DNA of 64,000 bases, from positions 10,835,348-10,899,347 of the forward strand of contig CM060471.1 in assembly GCA_030544235.1 (NCBI GenBank), read 5' to 3'. A model generated the notes under the pieces. That model had not been told where the DNA came from, did not search any database, and worked only from the letters and a program-made list of their open reading frames with translations. The DNA comes from Lepturacanthus savala (taxonomy: Eukaryota; Chordata; Actinopteri; Scombriformes; Trichiuridae). This document shows, piece by piece, positions 34,764 to 46,153 of this stretch. Numbering within the stretch: position 1 is the first letter of the stretch; every line of letters starts with the position of its first letter. Position numbers and translations under genes: made by a program.

Positions 34764-34899
34764 CTGAGTGAAGTCCAGCTCTACCTATCCTGATGCTCAT
34801 CTCATCAGACTCCAGGAATGACGACTCCTCTGTTTTCTCTTTGAGCAGCTTGGCTTCAGGCGGCAGGGCCAACGCAGTGTGAGGGTCAACGCCGACACC
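34764..34899 (-). CDS. slc39a11: slc39a11 (zinc transporter ZIP11) internal exon: start of TM3-TM4 loop
   Basis: On the minus strand an acceptor (TTTCTACCTGCAG) precedes 34899. The 136 nt encode 45 codons plus one G: GVGVDPHTALALPPEAK, an acidic/Ser stretch, then DEMSIRIGRAGLHS. The pattern DP-T-LAL followed by SIRIGRAGL is that of vertebrate ZIP11 directly before the D-K-ENG-YQ segment, which is what the exon at 6066-6233 supplies. Only phase 0 at the 5' end avoids a stop and gives this protein. The donor that keeps the conserved SIRIGRAGLHS is CAG|GCAAGC, a GC donor; a GT donor 20 nt upstream (ATAG|GTAGAG) would give the same exit phase but drop GRAGLHS. No transmembrane helix lies in this exon; it encodes the loop after TM3. 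Confidence 0.93.
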
Positions 34900-34954
34900 C
34901 TGCAGGTAGAAACACACGCACGGTTAAATCAGGTTCACAGCAGAATACTCGATT

Positions 34955-35162
34955 ACGTGTTTGCTTCATAAAATGGTGTAAATCAATCACTGTTTCCCAA
35001 AGCCAGAGATTCAACCTAAAACGTCTTTTTGTCCAGACTAACAGTCCACTACCTAAACATCACCAGTTTACTATTATAGAAGACTAAAGAAACCAGAAAA
35101 TAATTTGAGAAGCTGGAGCCAAAAACATTAGACATTTTCTTTTTAACAAATGACTAGGTTCA
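34955..35162. repeat. MITE family A, partial copy
   Basis: Blocks AATCACTGTTTCCCAAAGCC, TTTTTGTCCAGACTAACAGT, TACTATTATAGAAGACTAAA and GAGAAGCTGGAGCC, matching the left half of the 29560 copy. Confidence 0.85.
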
Positions 35163-37419
35163 TCTCTTTGAACCTCAACAGCCTCAATTACAATATTTTG
35201 TCACTGTAACAAAAAAAAACCCAAACACTATGTTTTTTGCTCTTTGAAGATGAGTCTGATCCATGTGTGTTTTGCACTGTTGTCCTATTTTTTATGTTTG
35301 AGTAGATTTACTTTACTGGAACAATCCGTCACAGAAGCCTAGATGACAAAGACCAGCATGTGTGTTGCTGCTGCTGTGAAAGAGTCACGTTTGAATCTTT
35401 TCATTACAAAAATGCCATTTTGAAGGCGGCTTGTTAGATTTTGATTGTACAGTTTCACAATGACAGCAGCGAGATGCTTCGTCTTAGTTGGCTTTTTTGT
35501 AGAGTTTCAAAACAATAAGCGCAGCAGTTAAAAAGTCTCAGTGACTCTGAAACCACCAACATTCAACAACCTTAAACATCCACATTGTGATCACATAAAA
35601 ACAATGATCTGTTCTGACACTTTGTGTTTGGTTTCTTCACAAAGAACTTCAATAAAATGTTACAGACTCATTGGAAAAGTCAGAATCTAACAACATATTT
35701 TTCATTTCTGTATGTCTCATTTCCTTCACTCGTGTCCTAATTCCTCCTAGAGGGAAGATAGGATGGATACACAGACAGAGACAGTTATCCTGACAGTACA
35801 GAAAAGATAAAAATGAGCAGTGAATATGATTCAATAAATATTGCTGATTTAGTTTGTGACAGCCTGTTTAAGGTCAGGATGATTTTATGGAGACATGCAG
35901 CTCTGAGGCATATTTTCCTGGAAGAGCTCAAACTCGAGATGGAAAAGAAAGAAAGGAAAAAAAAGAAATATATTAACTTTACAAGAGTGTTTTTATGACT
36001 GATTCATGATTCTGTCTATTGTATTTTATGAATAAATATAAAAAAAAACTGGTGTTGGTGCCGTCATTCTGTTCCTGTAATGAAAAGCTCAGTGTTCCTC
36101 CAGGGTTAAAACTCCAACATCACACTTACTACATTATGATTCAAACAAGCTGTAGTATAAAGAGCTTTGATGCCTTGAGACACTCTGCTTGAGGCTTAAG
36201 AAAAATAATTTTAAATTTAACAATAATAAGGCAAAAAAATGCAGAATGCCACCTTGATACTCCAGTTATGGAGTCAGGAAGTAAACCTCATCTTCTGTTA
36301 ATGCAGCTGATATTTCAGGATTATAATTACTCTGAAATGATAGAAACTAGAGACAGGCCGACAGATTAATGCACATAAATAATGTAAGCATTGATTCATT
36401 TGAATGAAATGTCGAGCTTGAAGCTTTTTGCTGTATGAGGCATCAATTTAATTGCGCATCTAGTTTCTGGTTGATGAGCAGTTACAGAATATTACACGAC
36501 ACCATTAAACACCACTTATTTCAGAACAAAGACTTTAAAACGTTTTCAAAAAGAAGATGATTTAATATCAGACATTATGGGAGTCCAACAAATACCCACT
36601 AGACCGAACAATGGAGCAGATGTGGGCTTTAATTGACTGTTTCTTTCAAAAATGGCTGAATCGATGAAAACAGAACAGCCCACATAATCATTAGAGGAAA
36701 ATCTGTAACAACGAAGGCTCAGTGTGTCATAGGTGGATTAAAGTAGGGAGGAGAGCGTTTACTGTTAAAACTGAAATCACAATTGATTCCAACATACATT
36801 TGGATGATCAAAACCAAGCTTTTACAATATAAACCTTTAGGTAATACAAGGAAATAGGTAATTAATCCATTCAGCAGCATATATGCGTTTTCTGTTTCGA
36901 CAGCATTAACAGAAAAATAAAACTGTTTTTAATGTTTCACAGTAAATTTGCAGTATTTCACTGGCAACAGCTTTGCATGCAACATTTTTTTTCTTTCTTA
37001 GTTACTTTTAAATTGCATTTTATTACTATTATAAATGTGCAGTTTATTACTGTATTGTTGTAGCCTGGCTCCGCCCTCCTACGTACTTCTGCTCAATTTT
37101 CCTTTAGACTCCTTCTGGGTTTCCAGTATATTCACAGGTTTTCTTCAGACAAACCTTTACCCATCCTGTTAGAGAACAGGGAGCGTGGCTAAGAACAACA
37201 TGCATTAGTTTGAGATGTAGTCAGACTATGGTTGTATTTAAGAAAGATGCGAGTGAAGTTGTTTGGTCCAATGCAGAACATTAAGCAGCATTTGCTCCAG
37301 AAGATAAAGCTGCAAAAAGAACAATCTTTGCTCAATTTTTTCCCGGCACCTGACATACACCAAATGCAAACTAAATAACATAACTGTTACCCAAAAAATT
37401 AACTGTTTTTTTCCCTTTT
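35163..37419. other. Intronic stretch, nothing recognised
   Basis: AT-rich. No supported feature. Confidence 0.55.
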
Positions 37420-37605
37420 TTTAAAAATATATTTAGTTTTTTCACCTTTATTTGATAGGGAAGTGGAGACAGACAGGAAGGTGGGAGGCAGACAGAGGCG
37501 TAATGAACTACAGGAAAGGGTTGTCCCATGCCGGATTCGAACCAGGGCCACCTGCGATGAGGAGTATAGCCTCTATATGTAAAGCAGCCACTCACCGCCC
37601 CATTA
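37420..37605 (-). mobile_element. Second tRNA-related SINE-like repeat (minus strand)
   Basis: On the minus strand the head has an exact B-box GGTTCGAATCC (plus-strand 37533-37543), preceded by GGCGGTGAGTGGCTGCTTTA; the rest reads CCCATGCCGG and then a TCTGCCTCCC/TCTGTCTCC tract ending in ATCAAATAAAGGTGAAAAAA. It resembles a common fish repeat with a tRNA-like head. It is not a functional tRNA: I see no intact cloverleaf. The family differs from the 6600 family. Confidence 0.6.
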
Positions 37606-38530
37606 ACTCTGTTAAGGTGAAGTGACCTTTATCATCATGGTTACAAAAATAAACCACTGAGCTGTAATATAATGTGATTAAAGAATCAAAAAAAAAAAAA
37701 AGAAAAAGAAAACACATGGAATAAGTGGACATTTGGACAAGAACTTTGTAATGATGGAACATAAGAGCTGAAAAATGAAAAAAAATGACTAATATTAATG
37801 TGTGTGCGTGTGTGTGTGATCCAACCGCTTCATTCTCAAGTGGAAGCCATTAAAGCACAAAAAGCCCTGAAGGGAGACAGAGACCTTACTGATCTTACTG
37901 TCAGAGATAGAATCGTGATTAACCTTCACTTTCCCATAAACATCTGATCATAAACATAATGCTGCAGATGAATTTTTAAACTGTGAATAAATTGCTGTTT
38001 GAGCCATGAATTCATTCCAGTGTGTGTTCGCCCGCTTATTAGTTACGTCAGTGGCGATGAGGCGTGTGAGAGGGATGCACAGGAAGAAGAAAGAGGAAGT
38101 TTGCTAATGAACTAATCTGAATTAATGAGCGAGCTGGTGCGTGACGTTCGGGAATGATGAGGCATCACGGTAGGCTGAAAACACCACAAACAAACAACTG
38201 CTGCAAGTTCAGATCCATCACTTTCATCCAAATGAGTGGTGTGCTTATTTGTGTATTTATATTTACATATAAATGTAAAAAATCATAATTAAAATTATTT
38301 ATGAATGGAGATGTGAGAAAAGGTTATAAAGGGACAGTTACTTTTGCCTTGTGTTTTTTTTTACTTTACTATTAGTTCTAAGAAATATTGCTCTGTTGCT
38401 CTGTTTACAAATTACCAAAAAGAGAAAAGTAAAGGTTTTTTGTAAAATTTTTAAGCGGTTGTTTTCTTTCGATTTGTAGTATATTGTAAATACTGATATT
38501 ATTTATATATGTTGTAATGTACAGTAAAAT
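37606..38530. other. Intronic stretch, nothing recognised
   Basis: An A run at 37687-37701. No supported gene. Confidence 0.55.
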
Positions 38531-38567
38531 TATAATAATAATTAAATAATAATAATAATAATAATTA

Positions 38568-38598
<31 letters not shown>

Positions 38599-38604
38599 TA
38601 AATA
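38531..38604. repeat. (AAT)n microsatellite
   Basis: TAA/AAT trinucleotides with a few AATTAA interruptions. Confidence 0.96.
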
Positions 38605-41600
38605 ATTTTCCATAATTATATATATACTATATAATAAAATATAATTTTACATAATTTAAGTCTTAAACTAAGTTTGCATCTTTATCCTCCATTTCTAAAT
38701 ATTTGAAATAAAGATTCCTAGATATAAATGTAACAAATAATATTAATAAAAATTCATGCAGAGATTTTACACATTTCACTATCTTATGAATTGATTTGAA
38801 CTTTGACAAATAACATGGGGTAGTAGCAGTAACAGCAGTGCCAACAGCAACAACCTTCAAGGAGATTAACCTTTAAAACCTGCAGGTGTGATCACCAGCC
38901 TCCCCGACAGAAAGAATGTTTATTTATGATCAGAATACAAGTGGTTTTATCATTTTTAACCAATTCTCTGAAATAAGCCACGTTGTGTATCACTTTCGAC
39001 TCTTTCAGATTGTTTTTCCATTTACTTTTTTCCAGGCTGTTATTTTCTCCCAGTTTTGAGTTTAAAATAACCTGCATCAGCTTGAGATGTGCTTGAACAT
39101 TGTAATCCATCAGTGAAAAGTGTCAAAGGAAGCGTTTCACAAGCCACTCATGTTTTCCTACTCCCACAGTAACATTTTCAAAGCCACAAACTTCCATTAT
39201 ACCATAACCAACACAGGAGGTAAAGGGAACAAAGCTGGTAGATGGAGGATCAGTCTGAATTTGACGAACACTGTCTTAAACTTTTCTCATGTGATGACAT
39301 CTTGTCTTTCTTTTGGTCATGTTATTTTATTATCCACCACCTCCTGCTTTCTGTCTCAGTCTGACATTGCTGCTGCTGCTGCTAACAGCGTGTCCACTAA
39401 CACCTCAACCACTATGACACTGTCACTTTTTTGATTTCACGTGTTGAAGCTCAACACTCTGCTGTTCTTTTCACTCCTGGGTCACATTTCTGTGAATGAA
39501 ATGTCTCCTTCAACAGCAATTTGCAGGATGCAACGATCAAATAACATGAACGTGCATGTTCGCATGAGGTCATTTATGCAGGTAAGAGAAGATGTGATGA
39601 GGAACACAGCTTTAAAATAAGGTGAGGATGTGTTCGATCACATATATAACTGCACTTATAGAATATTTAAGTGGGGTTTACTATCTCACTCCATAATTCC
39701 TCCCACTCCTCCTTGAGTGGAGAAGATCCTGATGTCTCAAGTACAGATCTCCATGTGGCACAGTAGGACTCTGTATGAAAGGACTTGATCTAAAATTAAT
39801 GTGATTCAGTCCATGTGAAAGCTGCAGTGGCAGAAACGTCTCAGAGGACTTGTCACGGTTTGTTGATGAAGGAACGAGAGGAGAGAAAGTGGCGGCTCGC
39901 CCTCAAGGTTCTTAAAGCAACAGCTGCACATCTCAAAACATGACAAGGCTCATTCTGATAGAACTGGTGCTCAGACATCAGCCAGAAGCCTCTTGATTAT
40001 TTCCTTTCACACAGATCACAGAGCGATAAATGGGTTTGTTGACAATGACATGTTGACATTTGTTGCTGGTCTATAATCACACATCTGATTTTTATGTCTA
40101 CATTTTCTGCTCCTGCAAACGGAATTAACATGCAGTTCAGCCTCACCTCGGTTAAAGAGCAAACCTATCAAACCTATTTCTCCTCAAGATAAATGGGTTG
40201 CAGGCATTTTGCTTCTCATTCCTTAATCCAGACAGGAAAAGATTCTCAGACTTGGCACCAATAGATCAAGGCGCAAGGTGATTAGACAAGTCTGACAGAA
40301 AAGGACAAATTGAAAGAATCTCACGGTAAAACCTTGAAATATACAGATTTAGATAAAGTATGGAGCATGTTGTGCAAATATTTCAAATATAAATTATATT
40401 TTTTATTCTTTTTATACTATTTTCTGTAAAGTTCTCTCATGACAGACCATATCTTACTAGCTAGAGAAGAACCACTGATCTGCAGCTACTACTTTGATTA
40501 ACAATAAATCATTTTTAAAGCAAACATGACAGACATCAACTTGGTTTTTCTGCTCCTCTGTCATACAGGACAGAAATTGCAAAGTTACTCAAACAAAACG
40601 CAGTATGAACAGATGGATGCACGTAGACACCTGTTTAGATGCAGAACATTCTGTAATTGTAAGTTTTACATCACATTATCATTTTGTTTTGTTTTAAAAC
40701 TTTTCTTTTTCTGCCAGATAACCTCTGTCACATGAACAGATGGAAATTAGTCTTCAGCTAAAATCTCGTATGTTTATATTCTCCTCCTATGTACTGAAAT
40801 GTTCATTAACATGCACAAATGTCACAAAGACAGTTGTGAGTAGTGGCTTCACAACCAGACGTGCAGCCCTTCAGCGTTAAATGACTTTCAGAAACATCTA
40901 AAAGTTGCACATGCGGATCAGAGTGCACGACTATCAAAGCATATGACATTTCTTTTCCCCCAGATAAGAAAGATTATTTGTTCATACCAGCGGGTTTAAT
41001 TTAAAAATGCAGGAGGAATGGGATCAGACTCAAACTGTCAGTTATTTAAACTAAAAACACCCCGACTGGCTTCTATGTGCTATTTTTAAAATGGAAAAAA
41101 CACAACACACAAGTTTCTTTGCTTTACAGGTGGCGACTAACATGAACAAATTAATTACACCAAATAACACATCATCTGTGAAGCTGTGGGTTTAGATATA
41201 ATGACCTGAGGGCTTCAACATACAGCCAACACCTCATTACACGCCTCCCATCCGTCAAGCCAACAACATTCAATAGAAAACCAACTAAAATGTGATTGTG
41301 AGATTCTAGAACCTAAAGGTGGTGATGTGATTAACTGCAGGTTCGAAAAAAATTATACATCTGGTTAGTTTTTCCAATCAAGTTGACGATTGTTTGTTTG
41401 TGTCCCTGCCCTTTTTAAACTTACAGAATCTGTACCCTTGGTGTCTAGAGAACACTGCGGACGCAGATTTCACAGCTCTGTAATTAGAGAAACTATCAAC
41501 ATTATAATCACAACATGAATTCATCTCTTCCTTCACACAGCTATTAGAGTCCTGAGTCGGTGGGGGGTTAAGAGGAGAGCACTGGGATCAGTTCCGCTTT

Positions 41601-42245
41601 CATTTGCTTCTACATTATTTTTGATCCGTGCTTTGTTTCCTCTAGCAAATTCATAGTGAGTCAGTCTCACGCACAAAGACCATGATGTTTGCACAGAGGT
41701 GCAATCATTCAATGGCCTTTTCTAACCTGACGGAACATCTGACATTTAGAAATAACCAACAGGGGGATACAAAGGGACAGAAGGCCTTTTTTTCTATAAC
41801 ATGCCATTACACCTTAGGTAGCAGTTATCACATTAATATGCAAACACAGGATCATAGCAGGAGTTCATATAAAGCCCTGCTTTGAAATTCAGCCCTGAAA
41901 CTTATCTGCGGTGTGTTTGTAGCCTCCACATTCAGCTTTCGGGGCTCAAACTATCATTAGAAGAAAACAGAGCAGTGTGGAGGATAAATGAGGCTCCTGC
42001 AGCTAAATGCTTGGATGGATCAGACTTATGATGCTGTAGATCAGAGGGAAGCTGAAAGAGGTGAAATTCAGTCCTCCAGGTTCTGACTCACTGCAGTTTA
42101 CACGCTTTGGTCATTTCAGCGGTTATCAACAATAACAACATTTTTGAAGACGAAATTGCCAAGTTGTAATAGCTTTGGTAGAATTTAACAGGAAAAAAAA
42201 GTCATGGGAGATTGAAGAATTCAGGAAAACGGTTTATAACGACAC
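38605..42245. other. Long intronic stretch, nothing recognised
   Basis: No transposon or gene that I can name. A splice-like CAG|GTAAGAG occurs on the plus strand at 39581-39587 with no supported exon. Contains a (GCT)n run at 39370-39382. Confidence 0.5.
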
Positions 42246-42408
42246 ATTAGAAATGCATTGATTAGTTGATTAATTGATTAGTTGCCAATTATTACATTAA
42301 TCACCAACTATTTTGATAACTCATCAATCAATTTGAGTCAAATTTAAAAGAAAACATGCAAATTCTCTGGTTCCAGCTTCCAGCCTCAATTAATCGTTTC
42401 AATAATCA
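42246..42408. repeat. MITE family A, partial copy
   Basis: TTGATTAGTTGATTAATTGA, CACCAACTATTTTGATAACT, AATTTGAGTCAAATTTAAAA and CTCTGGTTCCAGCTTCCAGC match one terminus and arm of the family. Confidence 0.75.
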
Positions 42409-43764
42409 TCATAATGGTTATTCCCATGGTTAAAAACTGCATTCAATACAACAAATTTCATTTAAAATCCTTTGCAGTTAATTTTACTTGGAACATGTAG
42501 AGCAGATTAGAGCAGAACACATTTCTGTTGTTTATGCATATTTATTACCTGCTAAAAACAGTGACAAATGAATAATTAATTACCACATGATTAATTGCTG
42601 TCGCATGAAAGATTAATTAACATACAGTAGCACATGTGACCATAAAGAGTCACATGCAAACTTCTCAGAAGAGGTGGACACATGTCAATATTGATCAACA
42701 CGTGTGTTCAATGGTGTGTGTGTGTGTGTGCATCCTGTCAGATAAATGATGTGTTCTGGTCTGGCACCCAGCTCTTAATTAAAAGGCTATTAGACTGGTG
42801 GACATTAACGTGTGATTTTGAGAGAGCTGACATTTACACACAAAGGCACATACACACACACACACGCACGCACACACACACTCAGATGTGTGTAATAAGC
42901 TGTCTATCCTGTGTGAGAGGAGGATGGTAATAATGATGATGGTGATGCTGTCAAACTCACATCTGGTAAACTAACCTGGAGACATAAGGAACATTTAAAG
43001 GATTAAAGGAATCAATTGGAACTGCTGTGAAAAATAATGATAGTAAAAAGACATTTTTTTATATGTGTATACTCAAATAACAGTATTTTAAGTAAAAAAA
43101 ATATTAAATTAAAATTAAAAGAAAATAAATGTTATGTAACATGTGTTGAGCTTATTTTCTGATTCTCAACATTACATATTAGTCTGTTGTTTCTAGTTTA
43201 ATTGAGTTTGAATATTAATTATATTTTTATCATCATCATCATGCTCTGCTTGTCCTGCGATGCAGCCCTTTATAATAATATATAATAATTCGCTGACGTT
43301 TACAACACATTAGGTGTAAACATGATGGAAATTCAATATAACCTCCATTTATTTCATCATTGTCTGCCCCACAAATGGGAGTGTATTAAAATGACCACTG
43401 GTTTATAAACCGCAGCAGAAAACACCATCAAAGTCTCACAGGTAATTAAAGCAGAGTTAATGAGAAGCTGCAGGTCACAGGCTGCAGACTTCCTCTACAA
43501 CACTTGATGCAATAAATAAAGCTGCTCATGTGACACACACATTATTTATGCAAGAGCAAAAAGGTACTTATCACTGAAACCCAACACATCAGTGAAGGAT
43601 GAAGCTAAAGCAGCAGCGAATGACAAAGAAACAGCGACTCAACATGTTTATGCATGACACCAGAGCTGTGATTCTATCACATCGTCCTGTCAGAGGCCAG
43701 CAGGTTGGTGGAGTCATGTGACTCTCTCCTTTTATACATTATAAATGCTCACACTGCTGTTAGA
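42409..43764. other. Intronic stretch, nothing recognised
   Basis: Short TG and CA runs (42714-42731, 42850-42881) face each other. Otherwise unassigned. Confidence 0.5.
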
Positions 43765-43975
43765 CTGACCTATTGTGGCCAGTCTAACTCACATCTGGTG
43801 AGTTAGACTGGCCACTGCAATAACCATGCTGTCTAATCAGCATCTTGATGTCACACTATCATAGATTTAGACAGATTTGTGCACAATATTTGAGAGAAAT
43901 GTTTTAGATCTTTCAGTTCATCTCATAAAAATGGGAGCAAAAACAAAAGTGTTGCATTTATATTTTTGTTCAGTG
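43765..43975. mobile_element. Terminal fragment of a Tc1-type element
   Basis: The right end GTTGCATTTATATTTTTGTT-CAGTG (43952-43975) with GGGAGCAAAAACAAAAGTG is the well-known terminal sequence of a fish Tc1-type element. Further left, CACAATATTTGAGAGAAATG, ATTTAGACAGATTTGTGCAC, GTCTAATCAGCATCTTGATG and GGCCAC match the element's interior in order. The rest, including any transposase, is missing. Confidence 0.85.
43775..43815. repeat. 18-bp perfect inverted repeat (hairpin)
   Basis: GTGGCCAGTCTAACTCAC (43775-43792) pairs perfectly with 43798-43815 across the 5-nt loop ATCTG, at the broken end of the Tc1 fragment. Confidence 0.96.
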
Positions 43976-44004
43976 TTTAATAATTCATCAAAAGATTTGA
44001 GTCA

Positions 44005-44325
44005 GGGCACTGTTGCCTCACAGCAAGAAGGGCGCAGGTTCAAGACCTCCTTGGTCCTGGGTCTGGGACCTTTCTGTGTGGAGTTTGCATGTTCTCCCCG
44101 TGTCTGCCTGGGTTTTCTACGGGTTTTCTACGGCTTCCTCCCACAGTCCAAAAACATGCTGAGGTTATTTAGAGACTCTAAATTGCCCATAGATGTGGGT
44201 TAATGTTGCGTGTCCTCCACGAAAGGCTGGCAACCATCTGGGGTGTATCCCTGCCTCTTGTCTGTAATGCGCTGGAATGGGCTCCAGCAGACCCCTGCGA
44301 CCCTAATGAGGAATAAGCAGGTATA
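44005..44325 (+). mobile_element. tRNA-derived SINE-like element, copy 4, interrupted by Tc1
   Basis: Same family as 6600-6962; lacks the A-box part of the head (starts GGGCACTGTTGCCTCACAGC) and runs to GAATAAGCAGGTATA. Its tail resumes after the Tc1 insertion at 45885-45897. The flanks AAGATTTGAGTCA (43992-44004) and AAGATTTGGGTCA (45898-45910) form a 13-bp target-site duplication with one change, within MITE family A sequence. Confidence 0.9.
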
Positions 44326-45884
44326 CAGTGCCTGACAAAAGTCTTGTCGCTTATCAATTTTGTAGAAACAACTGCTAATAACCTGACTTTTAATAATTCA
44401 ATTGGTTTCAGAAATGGCTAAGCTAAAACCCTCCCAAATGATGTTGAATGTACAAAAATAAATTTGTTTCACTGAAAAAAGATTTATCATTTAATGAAGA
44501 CATAAAGGTAAAATTTTGGCAAGACAAAAGTTTTGTTGCCTACATGAAGTAGTGTGAAAATTGAACAAAAAATGTACTTCAAATAAAAAAATCTGTTACA
44601 TAACAGAAGTGAATTAATTAGTGGTGCTGTGAGATACAAATTGACTATTATGACTTCCATGGGCTTGAAGGACTGCATCCATGCGGTTCGGGAAGGATTC
44701 ATACAATTTATTGATGAAGTCATCAGGAACAGCAAAGAAAGCAGTCTTGCATGCCTCCCAGAGTTCATCAACAATCTGGGGTTTCGTCTTCCATGCTTCC
44801 TCTTTCATCCTACCCCAGACATGCTCAATGATGTTCATGTCTGGTGACTGGGCTGGCCAGTCCTGGAGGATCTTGATCTTCTTTGCCTTGAGGAACTTTG
44901 AGGTATAGATTGAAGTATGTGATGAAGCACCATCCTTCTGCAGAATTTGTCCCTTTTTATGGTTGAGAATGTAAGAGGCAGCTAAGATTTGTTGATATTT
45001 CAGACTATTTATGTTGCCTTCCACCCTGCAGATCTCTCACACACCACCATACTGGATGTAACCCCAGACCATGATTTTGCCACCACCAAACTTCATTGTT
45101 TTCTGAGTGAATGTGGGCTCCAGTAGGTCTCCTGCAATATTTGCGGTGACTGTGGTGTAATTCAATAGAAGATTCATCTGAAAAATCCACCTTTTGCCAC
45201 TTTTCCAGCGTCTATCCTTTTGACAGGCTGTGGGCCTTTTGTTTAATGCTGGTTTCTGGGCACTGATTTGACCATGGAGGCCATTTCTAGAAAGAAAAGG
45301 GGCTGGCTTTGGATTTCCGAGCCAACAACCGGTCTTCCCGAGCAGTTGTCTTGTGGGGTCTGCCTGATCTGGGCTTGTCAAAAACGTCTCCAGTCTGTTC
45401 GTATCTTTTTTTATCCTCTGTACCTGATGCTGATACACATTGAAGGTGTCTGACACATCAGCAGTGGATCTGGTCTTCAGGCTCTTGATAATTAACACTT
45501 TGGTCTCAGGAGGAATCATAGGCATCTTGTCAGAGGTCAGGTTGCCGTTGATGTGGCAGTCTAGTGCACTGGAGTTCTTTTTATACACACCTGAGAGTTA
45601 ATTGATCCATTATTGGTAACAGGTGAAGCTCTAATATGGGATTGTGTGCATCATTTGACAAGGCAACAAGACTTATGTCTTTGCAAAAAATGACTCAATG
45701 GGCTTTACCAAGCTGTAAACATCAGAACACTTTTCGACGGTTTTGTTTGGCATCGAAATGTTATTCCAAAACCTGTTGGGATTAAAATTATCCATTTCTT
45801 GTAAGAAAATATTGATTACAAATATATTTGAGGGACACTTCAGGTCCATGTGTATCCAAGTGACAAGACTTTTGTCAGGGACTG
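44326..45884 (-). mobile_element. Tc1/mariner element, 1,559 bp, with TA duplication
   Basis: Termini CAGTGCCTGACAAAAGTCTT (44326) and, inverted, CAGTCCCTGACAAAAGTCTT (ends 45884) match at 25 of 27 over the first 27 bp. TA at 44324-44325 and 45885-45886 is the target-site duplication. The transposase is on the minus strand. Inserted into the tail of SINE copy 4. Confidence 0.96.
44614..45588 (-). pseudogene. Tc1/mariner transposase pseudogene (DDE, 35-residue D-to-E spacing)
   Basis: Reads from MYKKNSSALDCHINGNLTSD at 45588 through a helix-turn-helix region (STADVSDTFNVYQHQVQRIKK). The frame then shifts: the first catalytic Asp (FSDESSIELHH) is in the frame that covers 45190-45005, while KFGGGKIMVWGYIQ is in the first frame. 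A further shift near 45030 leads into 44614-45024, with the second Asp in LQKDGASSHTS and the Glu in SPDMNIIEHVWG. I count 35 residues between these, as in DD35E (Traveler-type) elements. All three catalytic residues survive, but at least two frameshifts make it inactive. Confidence 0.9.
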
Positions 45885-45897
45885 TAGAAGACAAATG

Positions 45898-46153
45898 AAG
45901 ATTTGGGTCATTTTTAAGAGGAAAATGTCCAAATTCTCTGGTTCCAGCTTCTCAAATCTAATTATTTCCTGGTTTCTTTAGTCTTCTATAATAGTAAACT
46001 GATGATCGTTGGGCTGTGAACTGTTGGTCTGGACAAAAAAAGGTTAAATTTTAAATTTAGGTTGAATTTCAGCTTTGGGAAACAGTGATCAATCTTTGCA
46101 CCGTTTTATGAACCAAAAGACTAATTGATTAATTATTTCAATAATTGAGATAA
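45898..46153. repeat. MITE family A, right part of a copy split by SINE and Tc1
   Basis: GGGTCATTTTTAAGAGGAAA, CTCTGGTTCCAGCTTCTCAA, TTTCTTTAGTCTTCTATAAT, GGCTGTGAACTGTTGGTCTG and AGCTTTGGGAAACAGTGATC. The left part lies before 44005 (TTCATCAAAAGATTTGAGTC). Confidence 0.85.

Noticed and set aside
34714..34917. Whole 67-codon minus-strand frame as the exon
   Set aside because: The residues after GLHSG and before GVGVDP are intron read-through; homology and splice sites restrict it to 34764-34899.
37533..37543. Functional tRNA gene suggested by the exact B-box
   Set aside because: No intact cloverleaf or A-box at the right distance; it is part of a repeat.
38150..38175. Possible TM3 exon of slc39a11 (minus-strand text reading V-M-P-H)
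   Set aside because: Neighbouring residues do not fit VYLADLLMPHL and no splice sites frame it.
39514..39583. Plus-strand exon ending in CAG|GTAAGAG
   Set aside because: No coding pattern and only a weak acceptor; chance splice motif.
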